Virus record (IMG/VR): IMGVR_UViG_3300035564_000033
Span: 1-34,890 of that record
DNA length: 34,890 nucleotides
Source: a virus
Strand: one strand, 5' to 3'
The position numbers and the translations under genes are program-made. Shown here piece after piece: positions 21,861 through 29,537 of this stretch. Numbering within the stretch: position 1 is the first letter of the stretch; each line of letters starts with the position of its first letter. The notes beneath the pieces are model-generated. The model worked only from the letters and a program-made list of their open reading frames with translations. It did no database searches and had not been told where the DNA came from.

Positions 21861-22301
21861 CTATACCTGTTGTGAAAGACTACTGGCCCATCGCTCTGGT
21901 TCTTCTTGTGGCTGTGCTGGCCTTCTGGTTTCAGTACCAGCGTCACGATCTTCTCTACGGGACGGAACCGCCGCCGACGCCGGATGCGGTTCGCGCTCGA
22001 TTCCGGGCTGAAGGCCGCTCGCCGCAAGAGGCCGAGGGGACAATCCGGCAGTTCGAGAAAGCAAGGGGCAACCGGCCAAGTGCGGATGGGGACACTCCCG
22101 ACCGCTGACTCCGCACGTCCACGGCTTTCCGCAGCCGACCCACGTCGCTTTCGCGCAGGGCGGATTCGCCTTCACGGTTCGCTGTGGCTTTCCGTCACAC
22201 GCCTCGCAAGCCGCGATATGCGGGAATCGACCGCGAAGGCCCGCAAGACAGTGAATCCACCGGGGCTTGGGGCCTGCCGACTTGTGGGGACAGTCTCGCA
22301 T
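21861..22301 (-). CDS. Cys-rich protein, 146 aa
   Basis: ATG at 22301 in a TGATG overlap with the preceding stop. The first 65 residues look real and zinc-like: MRDCPHKSAG, then WIHCLAGLRGRFPHIAACEA and CGKPWTCGVSGRECPHPH. The rest (RPLAASGLQPGIEREPHPAS and on) is low-complexity Arg/Pro/Glu and is antisense to the plus-strand membrane ORF, so the true protein may be shorter or the tail a non-functional extension. Function unknown. Confidence 0.5.
   Translation of the reverse strand: MRDCPHKSAGPKPRWIHCLAGLRGRFPHIAACEACDGKPQRTVKANPPCAKATWVGCGKPWTCGVSGRECPHPHLAGCPLLSRTAGLSPRPLAASGLQPGIEREPHPASAAVPSRREDRDAGTETRRPAQPQEEPERWASSLSQQV
21872..22108 (+). CDS. Single-helix membrane protein on the plus strand
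   Basis: 78 aa from GTG at 21872 (KDYWPIALVLLVAVLAFWFQ). One N-terminal membrane helix (residues 5-20) is followed by a charged, partly helical soluble tail (DAVRARFRAEGRSPQEAEGT, IRQFEKARG). No ribosome site is visible, but TACTAT lies just upstream. It is antisense to the 3' half of the gene at 21861-22301, and all surrounding genes run the other way. The plan resembles small phage lysis proteins such as i-spanins, but nothing specific identifies it. Confidence 0.45.
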   Translation: MKDYWPIALVLLVAVLAFWFQYQRHDLLYGTEPPPTPDAVRARFRAEGRSPQEAEGTIRQFEKARGNRPSADGDTPDR

Positions 22302-22828
22302 CAGTACGCCTCCACCACAAGGGCGTCCGGCCCAGCGCAGCCGGAGTCTTTTGAGTATGTGCCCGCTGGCGTCAGTCCGGTCGTTTTGTAACCGAGCCAG
22401 ACGAGCGTTCCGCCGTTGCTGTTGCAGTAGAGGCCCAAGACCCACCGACAGTTGACCGTATCCAGCCAGAGCCTCGACGAACCAGTGCAATCCGACGACG
22501 CCCCGACCGAGAACAACTTGCCGTCGATGCTCCTGTTGTCGCCGAAGGCAAGGGGAGCCCAGCAACAGCCTCGATACTCGTAGACGATGGCAAACGTCCC
22601 ATCCCACGCGGCCAGTTCTGAGGCCGTGCAACTCTCGCACACACTCGCGTCTACGTCGCCATCGACATACCCGGCCAGACGGTAACGGTGGTTGATGCTC
22701 CCGCAGGGAGTGCCCAGGCCCACGACGTCCGTATTCCAGCCCTCTGCGCTGCATGGACAGGTGCAAGGGGCTGGCGGCTCGCCGCCCGCACAGCAGCAGC
22801 CCGCTCGATGGAAGCCAGTGTTACTCAT
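22301..22828 (-). CDS. Cysteine-rich virion-region protein, 175 aa
   Basis: ATG at 22828 overlaps the previous stop (TGATG). It opens with a dense Cys stretch (AGCCCAGGEPPAPCTCPCSA), followed by further spaced Cys (SVCESCTAS, EYRGCCWAP, SDCTG, NCRW, YCN, SGCAG), about 17 in all. The remainder is beta-rich (GTFAIVYEYRG; TVNCRWVLGLYCNSNGGTLV). It could be disulfide- or metal-stabilised, perhaps a surface or fibre component given its place between connector-like and fibre-like genes. Family not named with confidence. Confidence 0.65.
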   Translation of the reverse strand: MSNTGFHRAGCCCAGGEPPAPCTCPCSAEGWNTDVVGLGTPCGSINHRYRLAGYVDGDVDASVCESCTASELAAWDGTFAIVYEYRGCCWAPLAFGDNRSIDGKLFSVGASSDCTGSSRLWLDTVNCRWVLGLYCNSNGGTLVWLGYKTTGLTPAGTYSKDSGCAGPDALVVEAY

Positions 22829-23481
22829 CAATCGCACGTCCCGTCTACGCCGTTGGCGCTGGAGAACCAGTATTCCGTCGTGCCCGTCGCCGCCTCGACC
22901 ACTTCGTGCATGACCACGATGACGCCCGCGGGGATCGGCTGAATGGCAAAGGTGTACGTCGCCGTGTCGAGGTTCGCCACGTCCACTCCGTTCCCCTCGA
23001 CGCCGGCCCCGTTGTTCATGTCCTCCATCATGTTCCGCGCCGGTTTCACGGTCGTCGTGCCGCTCCGCACCGGGGCGGCCTTGTTGGACCAGCCGCCGTA
23101 GCCGGCCGTGGCTTTCGCCTGCTCGGTCCAGGCGTAGACCCAGCGGTTCTGGTTCGGCGTGTCGGCGTCCGCGCTGCCGGTGATCTTGGCGAAGAACTGC
23201 GGGCCGGTCGTCTCCTCCGGCAGCAGGATCGGCTTGAACCGCTCGAAGTCGCCATTGTCGGGGACCGGTTGGGTAGTGTCTTGGTTGACACCATCCGCCA
23301 GGTCGTCCGTGTTCGGGAGCGAGTCCCGCAACTCGACTTCCGCCCGCACGAGGTCGTCAAGGAACGTCTGGATCGCCTCGGCGTCCTGTGCCAGCGGCGC
23401 GGCGAAAGGAATCCCCTCGGCCCGGCGGCGCAGGGCTTCTACCAGTGTGCGGAAGGCGGATGAGATTGGGGAGTCGTTCAC
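22828..23481 (-). CDS. Hypothetical structural-region protein, 217 aa
   Basis: GTG at 23481 overlaps the previous stop (GTGA); a TTG one codon upstream is also in frame. The N-terminal 60 residues are helical and acidic (SSAFRTLVEALRRRAEGIPF; AQDAEAIQTFLDDLVRAEVE), perhaps an assembly or attachment region. The C-terminal half is beta-rich (TATYTFAIQPIPAGVIVVMH, then EYWFSSANGVDGTCD). Probably a virion component by position. Confidence 0.6.
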   Translation of the reverse strand: MNDSPISSAFRTLVEALRRRAEGIPFAAPLAQDAEAIQTFLDDLVRAEVELRDSLPNTDDLADGVNQDTTQPVPDNGDFERFKPILLPEETTGPQFFAKITGSADADTPNQNRWVYAWTEQAKATAGYGGWSNKAAPVRSGTTTVKPARNMMEDMNNGAGVEGNGVDVANLDTATYTFAIQPIPAGVIVVMHEVVEAATGTTEYWFSSANGVDGTCD

Positions 23482-24602
23482 CAACTTGTGAGTCCTGAGA
23501 GATAACTCGCCATGTTGACGGGCGTGAAGAGTTGCCTCGCCTGCGGTTCAACAGCCGTGCCGCTCGTGATGAGTTCGCCGTTCACGACCAATTGCCCGCG
23601 TTTCCAGACCACGGTTTTTCGCCAGTCCTCTTCGTCCAGAAGCGCGCCGTCCGCGTCCAGGGTCGGCGTCGCCTCCACGCCCCACATTCCGATCTGGCTC
23701 TTGACGACGTTGTTCCAGCCGGCCGGTTCGTAGGCGAACGCCCAGTCCAGGTCGATGATGTCGTCCCCGTAGACCCGCGAAGTCCGCAGGCCCTTCAGGT
23801 AGACCGTCCCCGCCGGCGCCGTTCCGAAACCTACGATGGTAAGGGCGTCCGCGTTCACGCATCGGGCAATCGCGTAGGCCCCGGACAGATCAAACAGACT
23901 CGCGTAGTACGCCGTCTGGATGGAGAACTCGGTGCTCAGTTGGGGCACGCGATTCTGGCCCTCGACCACCTTCCAGTAGCCGCTCCAGTGGTTGCCGTCG
24001 CCAACTCCGCAGTCCGGGCCTTCGATGATGTTCTTGCCCCCGCCCGGCTCGCGCGTAATCTCTACTTCCCGGTCGCTCGTCACCGTCACCAACCGCGCCT
24101 TCCCCGGCTTCCTCTTCGTCTCGTAGTACAGGTGAATCAGAGCCAGCGTGTCCACGTTCCACGGATAGAACTCGATGCCCACCCGCTTGACGATAGGAGC
24201 ATTGTCCCCGCCGAAACCGGGGAACTCGCTCTCATAGAACGCTTCGGCCTCGCCTGCGGCGGCACTGGCGAACGTCACCTTGTCCTGCCGCCCGCGCCAG
24301 TAGTTCCGCCCCTCCATTTCCAAGGTAGCCGATGCGCTGGTCTGCGTGATCTGGAGGAAGGTGACGCCGATCCGCAACTTGCCGTCGTCGCTCTTGACCT
24401 GCTGGATCGACTGGACGCGCGGCTGAAGAATGCCCGTGCCCGCCACGTCATTGAGCGCGACCGGATAGCCCTTGGCCGGAATCGTCGACTCCCCGCCCGG
24501 TCCCAAGGTGTACTGCCGCCGGTGGAGTGTGTAGAGCGTCCGCACCTCCGGTTTCGACCGGCCTGGCTTGTACTCAAAATCCTGGAATTGGAGGGCGCTC
24601 AT
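23478..24602 (-). CDS. Hypothetical virion protein, 374 aa
   Basis: ATG overlaps the stop of the connector-like gene (ATGA). Beta-rich throughout: RTLYTLHRRQYTLGPGGEST, then KLRIGVTFLQITQTSASATL and ARLVTVTSDREVEITREPGG, with conserved-looking aromatic positions (WSGYWKVVEGQNRVPQLSTE). No catalytic motif. By place and composition it is likely a tail, collar or baseplate-like component. Family not recognised. Confidence 0.6.
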   Translation of the reverse strand: MSALQFQDFEYKPGRSKPEVRTLYTLHRRQYTLGPGGESTIPAKGYPVALNDVAGTGILQPRVQSIQQVKSDDGKLRIGVTFLQITQTSASATLEMEGRNYWRGRQDKVTFASAAAGEAEAFYESEFPGFGGDNAPIVKRVGIEFYPWNVDTLALIHLYYETKRKPGKARLVTVTSDREVEITREPGGGKNIIEGPDCGVGDGNHWSGYWKVVEGQNRVPQLSTEFSIQTAYYASLFDLSGAYAIARCVNADALTIVGFGTAPAGTVYLKGLRTSRVYGDDIIDLDWAFAYEPAGWNNVVKSQIGMWGVEATPTLDADGALLDEEDWRKTVVWKRGQLVVNGELITSGTAVEPQARQLFTPVNMASYLSGLTSW

Positions 24603-25549
24603 ACGCTGATTCCCGTGTCGCGGTCAAGCAGTTGGATCGAATCCACGTCGTCTTCGTTCCGGGCAAGGTCGGAAAGGACCGCCTCCTCCATCATGGCGAC
24701 GAACGCCGCCTCTTCTGGCATGGCCCGCCCGCCCTGGTTGCTCCGGCGCTCCGCGTCCGCCTTGGCCGCCTGTACGATGACATCGCACAGGTCCGTCCCG
24801 CCGATGGGGTAGACCTCCGTATCATCCGTGAGGGCAACCGCCTTGACCCGGTAGCGATAGGACACGCTCCGGTCGGCAATCGGAGTCGGGGCGAACCAGA
24901 CTTCCCACCGCTGGCCGGTCGCGGCCGTCAGCGGCTGCGCGACGATGGCGTAGAACTCCGGGTCCGCCGGCTGCGGATTGTCCCGATAGATCGCCATGAT
25001 CTGATCGTGAGGGGCCGCCTGAAGTCTAGGAAGGTCCACAGACGAGTCGGGCGTCTGGAGGTACTCAAAGGGCCTATCGAGCCCTCCGAAGTCTTCTGGG
25101 AGGTCTACCGCCCCGTTGTCGGGCACTGTGAGGGTTTCGTTGCCCGCCCAGGAGTGATCGCCGGAGACGGTGACAACCGTTGCCGACGTGTAGCCGTAGA
25201 CCACCATATCGCCTTCGGTGGAAAGGTTGATCGTCCGCCCGACGATGTGCGGGTAGAACTTCGCCACGGCTGCCGTAACGGTCGTAAGGCCCGTCCCCGC
25301 CGCGTAGGTTCCCGTCGCCGTGGTGGTTGATTGCGAGGCCGGGATCGTCAGCGTCGCCACGGGGAGCAAGTGGGTCCAGGTGTGTGCCCGACGACTGGCC
25401 GGCGAGAACCCGCGAAGGACGCGCCGGTAGCCCGCGTTCAGGGATTCCAGGGCCCACGCGGAGTTACCCGGCGTCGGGTCGGGCCACGTCATATAGCCCT
25501 CGACCAGTCTGACCATCGCGGACGCGGACAGGTCCATGTAGTCCGTCAT
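24599..25549 (-). CDS. Head-tail connector/adaptor-like protein
   Basis: 316 aa, ATG with AGGAG upstream. The N-terminus is helical (ASAMVRLVEGYMTWPDPTPG; WALESLNAGYRRVLRGFSPA), like the helical start of phage adaptor proteins. The centre is beta-rich (TVTAAVAKFYPHIVGRTINL; MVVYGYTSATVVTVSGDHSW) and the C-terminus is a helical tail (VIVQAAKADAERRSNQGGRA). Similar layouts occur in head-completion proteins that sit under the portal. Its position two genes after the capsid paralogues supports this. Assigned by layout, not by a definite motif. Confidence 0.5.
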   Translation of the reverse strand: MTDYMDLSASAMVRLVEGYMTWPDPTPGNSAWALESLNAGYRRVLRGFSPASRRAHTWTHLLPVATLTIPASQSTTTATGTYAAGTGLTTVTAAVAKFYPHIVGRTINLSTEGDMVVYGYTSATVVTVSGDHSWAGNETLTVPDNGAVDLPEDFGGLDRPFEYLQTPDSSVDLPRLQAAPHDQIMAIYRDNPQPADPEFYAIVAQPLTAATGQRWEVWFAPTPIADRSVSYRYRVKAVALTDDTEVYPIGGTDLCDVIVQAAKADAERRSNQGGRAMPEEAAFVAMMEEAVLSDLARNEDDVDSIQLLDRDTGISV

Positions 25550-25567
25550 GTTCGACTCCTGCCGCTG

Positions 25568-25596
25568 GGGGGCGGCCGGCGAACCGGCGCGCCCCC
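25568..25596 (-). other. Intergenic hairpin with UUCG tetraloop
   Basis: On the minus strand an outer GGGGGCG/CGCCCCC stem encloses GCCGG, TTCG, CCGGC with a one-base bulge. The C(UUCG)G loop is extra stable. It lacks a following U run, so it is more likely an mRNA-stabilising or processing element between the genes at 25614-25886 and 24599-25549 than a simple terminator. Confidence 0.6.
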
Positions 25597-25613
25597 GCGG
25601 CCCAAGGGTTCGG

Positions 25614-25886
25614 TCAGAACCCGATGCACAGAACGTCCACAGTGACGCCTGTGTCGCTTCCGCTGCTGCTCTTGATGCTGACGCTCCCGCCGCTCACGCT
25701 GTAGCGGTAGGGAACGCCGGCGAGAACAGCGCCCGCTCCGTTTCCGAAGATCACCTGATGCACGGTGTTCAGGTGGGCGTAGAGGACGACCGCCGTCGTG
25801 CCATTCAGTTCGATGGTCGCCGCGAAGCACTTGGTCCGGTGGCCGGTACTCCAGATGTGCTCGTTCGTGATTGTGCCAGCAGCCAT
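25614..25886 (-). CDS. Small beta-rich protein, 90 aa
   Basis: ATG with GGAGTAACGG upstream. Sequence AAGTITNEHIWSTGHRTKCF, then ATIELNGTTAVVLYAHLNTV and YRYSVSGGSVSIKSSSGSDT reads as a compact beta sandwich. Small beta proteins just after the capsid gene are often capsid decoration or head-completion proteins, which is the likely role here. Not recognised by family. Confidence 0.6.
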   Translation of the reverse strand: MAAGTITNEHIWSTGHRTKCFAATIELNGTTAVVLYAHLNTVHQVIFGNGAGAVLAGVPYRYSVSGGSVSIKSSSGSDTGVTVDVLCIGF

Positions 25887-25911
25887 GTTCCGTTACTCCT
25901 GTAGTTGGGGG

Positions 25912-26517
25912 TTAGGTGTCAATGATGTCCGAGTACCCGATGGCGGTCAGAATGCCCGTCACAAGGGCGATTCCGATTGCGTCCGCCGCCAGGTCGCTCG
26001 CCATGAATCCGTTTGTGGCTGTCACGGTCCCGTCCGTGGCGAAGTTGCCGTCGATGTCCGCACCGACGACGGCGACGGGAACATCCCCGCCGCACCAGAA
26101 CCAGCCGTACTTGGGAACCGTTGTAAAGGTCGGCGTCATTACGGAGAGCATGACGGCCGCGTAGGGACTCCCGGTTTTCAGGAGACACCGATCCGGGTCG
26201 TTCGTCACTGTGAAGATGTCGCCCGCCGCCGTGGGGACAACTAGTTGCTTGGCGGCGCAGGTCGGGTTGGCTTCCGTCACCCCGCACAACTTGAGGTAAA
26301 TGAAAGTCGCCCAACCCGCCGGGTGCGCGGACGGAAGAGAGATTTCGGGCAGACGCACCCGCTTCTTCGTGCCCAGCGCGTAGACGGGCGACGTGACGTT
26401 GTGAACGGCCGCAGCCGTCATGTCGCCGTAGTTGACACTGGTTCCCGTCAGGACTTCGCCCGTCGGCCAGTTATCGTAAAGGTGAAGGTCGAGTCCTTCA
26501 ACAACTCCGTCAGCCAT
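25912..26517 (-). CDS. Virion-region paralogue B, 201 aa
   Basis: ATG with GAGGAGAACGAC upstream. Shares motifs with the gene at 26592-27203: FIYLKL, YGWFWCGG, DGN then TDGTV, a Met/Ala helix and a final GY. The two are tandem paralogues of nearly equal length. Beta-rich, no catalytic residues; they could be decoration, fibre or minor capsid proteins. Confidence 0.65.
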   Translation of the reverse strand: MADGVVEGLDLHLYDNWPTGEVLTGTSVNYGDMTAAAVHNVTSPVYALGTKKRVRLPEISLPSAHPAGWATFIYLKLCGVTEANPTCAAKQLVVPTAAGDIFTVTNDPDRCLLKTGSPYAAVMLSVMTPTFTTVPKYGWFWCGGDVPVAVVGADIDGNFATDGTVTATNGFMASDLAADAIGIALVTGILTAIGYSDIIDT

Positions 26518-26536
26518 GTCGTTCTCCTCAGACCCC

Positions 26537-26574
26537 GGACCTGCCGGGCCTCACACAAAGACCCGGCAGGGTCC
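26537..26574 (-). other. Intergenic hairpin between the two paralogues
   Basis: GGACCTGCCGGG pairs with CCCGGCAGGGTCC with one bulged base around a 13-base loop. It lies between the paralogous virion genes. No U run follows. It may set different mRNA levels for the genes on either side. Confidence 0.6.
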
Positions 26575-26591
26575 AAGGATCAGGTTGGTGG

Positions 26592-27203
26592 TTAGGCGTC
26601 CGCCGCGTAGGCGTAGCCGATGGTGGACGCGGTATCCGCCGCGGGGAGCGACAGGCCGATCTCGCCGTAGGTGGTACCGGCGCTCGCCAGGTCCGCCTTC
26701 GCCATCTTGCCGATAGCGACCGTGCCGTCCGTTCCGCAGTTGCCGTCCAGGGAGTACGTCGCGCCGGAGAGGACGTATTCCTCCGGGCAGGGTCCGCCGC
26801 ACCAGAACCAACCGTAGTAGTCGGTGGTCATGGCGCTGATGCCCATCGCAATCGGACCGAAGGTGGCCCCCAGGTCCGAAGCGACCTCGTTCGTGGCGTC
26901 CCAGATGGAGTCGCCGCCGCCGGCCGCGTCCGAGTGCTGGCTGACGAACATCTTGGCCGCCAGTACGTTGGTCGCGTCCTGCATCTCCAGTTTCAGGTAG
27001 ATGAAGGTGGACTCGCCGTAGATCAGCGACGTGCTGCGGCCTTCGTTGCGGACCTTGACCTTGGCGCCGACGGGATACTTCGCCGTGGCAACGTTGTGGT
27101 TGGGGTCCTGGTTGAAGTACCGCGGCCCGCTGTCCAGGAAGCAGCGAGTCGGCCAGAGGTCGTACAGAATGAACAGTTTGGTGTCGAGAGTCGAGTCAGT
27201 CAT
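26592..27203 (-). CDS. Virion-region paralogue A, 203 aa
   Basis: ATG with GGAG upstream, directly after the capsid gene. Motifs shared with paralogue B: STFIYLKLEMQDATNVLAAK, DYYGWFWCGGPCPEE, LDGNCGTDGTVAIG and IGYAY. Its N-terminus (KLFILYDLWPTRCFLD) also aligns with LHLYDNWPTGEVL in paralogue B. Position beside the capsid gene suggests an abundant head protein, possibly decoration or head fibre. Confidence 0.65.
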   Translation of the reverse strand: MTDSTLDTKLFILYDLWPTRCFLDSGPRYFNQDPNHNVATAKYPVGAKVKVRNEGRSTSLIYGESTFIYLKLEMQDATNVLAAKMFVSQHSDAAGGGDSIWDATNEVASDLGATFGPIAMGISAMTTDYYGWFWCGGPCPEEYVLSGATYSLDGNCGTDGTVAIGKMAKADLASAGTTYGEIGLSLPAADTASTIGYAYAADA

Positions 27204-27235
27204 TGGATGATCTCCTGCCTATGTTTCTCGAAACT

Positions 27236-27254
27236 CAGGGCCACGCTGGCCCTG
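27236..27254 (-). other. Hairpin after the capsid gene
   Basis: A perfect 8-bp stem CAGGGCCA/TGGCCCTG around a 3-base loop, 10 bases after the capsid stop, followed on the minus strand by a second small stem (GTTTC/GAAAC). No U run, so probably a stability or partial-attenuation element for the very abundant capsid mRNA. Confidence 0.65.
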
Positions 27255-27264
27255 CATGGGGTTG

Positions 27265-28281
27265 TTAGGACCAGTTGGTCCCGTAGTAGTTGGCGTTCGG
27301 CTGCCAGCAGACGAAGTTGCCCTTGACCAGCACGCGGGCGAGGTACTTGTCGTACCCGTTGGCCGTCTCGCCCTGGTACTTGAAGGGGGACACGCGCGAG
27401 AGGTCGCGCCCGGGGAACAGCCGCAGTTCCCACGACGGTTTGTGGAGCATGAACACCCACGCGGTCGTGGTGGTGTCCGTGTTGGTGTCGAGGAACGGAT
27501 CGTGGAGGATTTCCACGCCGTCGATCTGGATGGTCGTCCAGCCGTACTTGCCCAGGGGGCCTTCGCCCATGTGGGAGTTCGTGCCGCTGGCCTCGACCTG
27601 CGCCTGGAGTTTGCGGAAGATGGCGCCGGGGCAGACGAAGACGAAATCGCTCGCCTTACCGCTGGAGTACCGCTGGCAGCCGGCCAGCACCGTGCGGAAG
27701 TTGTCGATGCTGGCGTCTCGGGCCGTCCCGCCGTCCGCGAAGGACGCGGCGTAGGAGAACGACTGCCACCACTTGTTCGTAACGGTCGTGGCCCGGGTCA
27801 GCGTGCCGTAGGTGTAGTCGAACGTGAGGGCGTCCAGAATGCCCTGGAAACCCTTGTCGCTGTCCGACGTGGTGGACGCGGAAGAGTAGATCGCGCGGTT
27901 CAGGTGCAACTTGGCCGCGCGCAGGCCCTTCTCCACCTTCGTCTTGACGAGATCGACCGGGGCAACGTCGTTGCCGCCGCCGCCCTCGGACTCCTCTTCC
28001 TCGTCGTACTCGATGGGGATTTGGAACTTCTTCCACTTGAACGTCGGCCGGTCGAGGAACTCGAACTTGCCGGAGTTCAACTGCTCGTTGGCCCCGTAGT
28101 CTTGGGCGAGATCGTCGATCTCGGCCATGTCCACGGCCTGCGTGATGCTGTTGCCGCCGCGGACGGTGATCTTGTTTCCCGCTTTGAGCATAGTCAGAAG
28201 CGGGGTTTGGAGGAACACTTGCTCGACCACGCCGGGAACCCACAGTTCCCGGACGGCATTGGTCATGTTGTTTGCACTCAT
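27265..28281 (-). CDS. Major capsid protein
   Basis: 338 aa, ATG with AGGACGACCCA upstream. It follows the scaffold-like gene, and its size and composition fit an HK97-fold coat protein: helical N-terminus (NAVRELWVPGVVEQVFLQTP), then PTFKWKKFQIPIEYDEEEES, a spine-helix-like stretch (VKTKVEKGLRAAKLHLNRAI) preceding FQGILDAL, and late strands (TTIQIDGVEILHDPFLDTNT; WELRLFPGRDLSRVSPFKYQ). The specific coat family is not identified. It would form the icosahedral shell around the packaged genome. Confidence 0.75.
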   Translation of the reverse strand: MSANNMTNAVRELWVPGVVEQVFLQTPLLTMLKAGNKITVRGGNSITQAVDMAEIDDLAQDYGANEQLNSGKFEFLDRPTFKWKKFQIPIEYDEEEESEGGGGNDVAPVDLVKTKVEKGLRAAKLHLNRAIYSSASTTSDSDKGFQGILDALTFDYTYGTLTRATTVTNKWWQSFSYAASFADGGTARDASIDNFRTVLAGCQRYSSGKASDFVFVCPGAIFRKLQAQVEASGTNSHMGEGPLGKYGWTTIQIDGVEILHDPFLDTNTDTTTTAWVFMLHKPSWELRLFPGRDLSRVSPFKYQGETANGYDKYLARVLVKGNFVCWQPNANYYGTNWS

Positions 28282-28329
28282 TGGGTCGTCCTACAGGACG
28301 GCGCGGGCCTTCTCCGGCCGCCTTGGTTG

Positions 28330-29274
28330 TCAGGTTTCGTCGCTCTGCCCGTACTGCCACTTCATCCCGCCGACGCGCCGAAGCGCCTCGGACATGGACT
28401 TGGCCGGCTTCTGGGCTCCCGGCGAACGGCCGCCGCGTCCGGGGTCTGCGGATGGGCCGCCAGAAGGCGACGGGTTCGCTTTGCCGGGCTTGGCTTTCAG
28501 CCGTTCGTACACAGACCGGATCACGGCGCGGACGGCCGACACCGGGGGCGGGTCTTCGGCGGTGAAGCCCTCGTCCTCGAAGATGCGGCTCGCTTCCTGG
28601 ACCGCCTTGTTGCGATGTTGGGCGCCGTGTGCGGCGTCCATCCGGTCCAGGAAGTCGTTGAACTCGCGGTCGCCCTTGACTTGGTTGACCTGCCGGCGAA
28701 GGGATACAATCTCGTCCAGCACGGCCTTCGGCAGCGCAGGCGCACCGTCGGGGCGTGACTTGACCCGCTCGACAACCCGGAGAAGGTTCCGCGTGGCCTT
28801 CGCCACGTCGGCGGGCGAACTGGAGTCGTCAATCGCCTCCAGCGCGTCCTGCGCCGCCTTCAAGTCATCAGAGTCCTTGTCCGCCTGCGGGTCGGCCTTG
28901 GGGCCTTCCGCGCGGGTGGCCAGTTGGGTCTGGAGAGTGTTGACGGTCTGGGTCAACGTGGCGATCTGCGCGTCTCGCGCCTTTCGCTCGTTGGCGTGGG
29001 CCTGGAGGATCGGCTGGATCGACTTATCGAAGCCCTTGGCCGCGGGCTTCGGCTTGTCCTCTGCCTCTTCCTTGTCTGCCTCGTCATCCGTCTCGCCTTC
29101 CGGTTCGTCGGGGTCTTCGTCCTCGACCTCTTCCGGGTCCGGTTCCTTGGCTGGCGCAGACTTGGTAGCCGCCGCTTCATGCAGCGCGCTCCAAGTCGCT
29201 CCGGCCGGGGTTTCCCGGTTGGCGATCTCCGTGTCCGACGCTCGTTCCACTTCCGCTGTCTTTCCGTCTGCCAT
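28330..29274 (-). CDS. Scaffolding-like protein
   Basis: 314 aa, ATG with GGAGACGG upstream. Strongly acidic first third (EPDPEEVEDEDPDEPEGETD) followed by predicted helices and coiled coil (ANERKARDAQIATLTQTVNT; DSDDLKAAQDALEAIDDSSS) and a basic C-terminus with Gly/Pro/Ser (KPGKANPSPSGGPSADPGRG). Position just before the capsid gene and this composition are typical of capsid assembly scaffolds, with the basic C-terminus binding the coat protein. No protease domain is visible. Confidence 0.7.
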   Translation of the reverse strand: MADGKTAEVERASDTEIANRETPAGATWSALHEAAATKSAPAKEPDPEEVEDEDPDEPEGETDDEADKEEAEDKPKPAAKGFDKSIQPILQAHANERKARDAQIATLTQTVNTLQTQLATRAEGPKADPQADKDSDDLKAAQDALEAIDDSSSPADVAKATRNLLRVVERVKSRPDGAPALPKAVLDEIVSLRRQVNQVKGDREFNDFLDRMDAAHGAQHRNKAVQEASRIFEDEGFTAEDPPPVSAVRAVIRSVYERLKAKPGKANPSPSGGPSADPGRGGRSPGAQKPAKSMSEALRRVGGMKWQYGQSDET

Positions 29275-29434
29275 GATTCCGTCTCCTTCGCGGGGCCTTC
29301 GGCGCTAGTCCACGTCCCGCTCTGGCTGTCCTGACGCGCGGGCCATTCCTTTCGGCGCAAGTCCTATTGGCGGCCTTCACGTCCCATTCCGGCCCACGCT
29401 GGGCCGGGTTCTGTCTTCAGTTGTCAGGACCAAC

Positions 29435-29470
29435 AAAAAAGGGCCGTCTCGCTCGTGCACGAGACGGCCC
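29435..29470 (-). terminator. Rho-independent terminator
   Basis: On the minus strand GGGCCGTCTCG pairs with CGAGACGGCCC (11 bp) around an 8-base loop and is followed by six U (plus-strand A run at 29435-29440). A second stem (GCCGGG/CCCGGC) lies just upstream, after the stop of the gene at 29538-29759. It splits the terminase-portal group from the scaffold-capsid group, so the latter probably has its own promoter in 29275-29434, though no clear consensus is visible there. Confidence 0.9.
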
Positions 29471-29537
29471 TTTCGGTCCGGTGGACACGCCGGGGTAATT
29501 ACTCCCGGCCTGTTGGGTATTCAGTTGTCTTGCTGCT

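Noticed and set aside
27256-28758. 500-codon plus-strand open frame opposite the capsid gene
   Set aside because: Codon shadow of the capsid and scaffold genes. The minus-strand frames have recognisable protein composition and ribosome sites.
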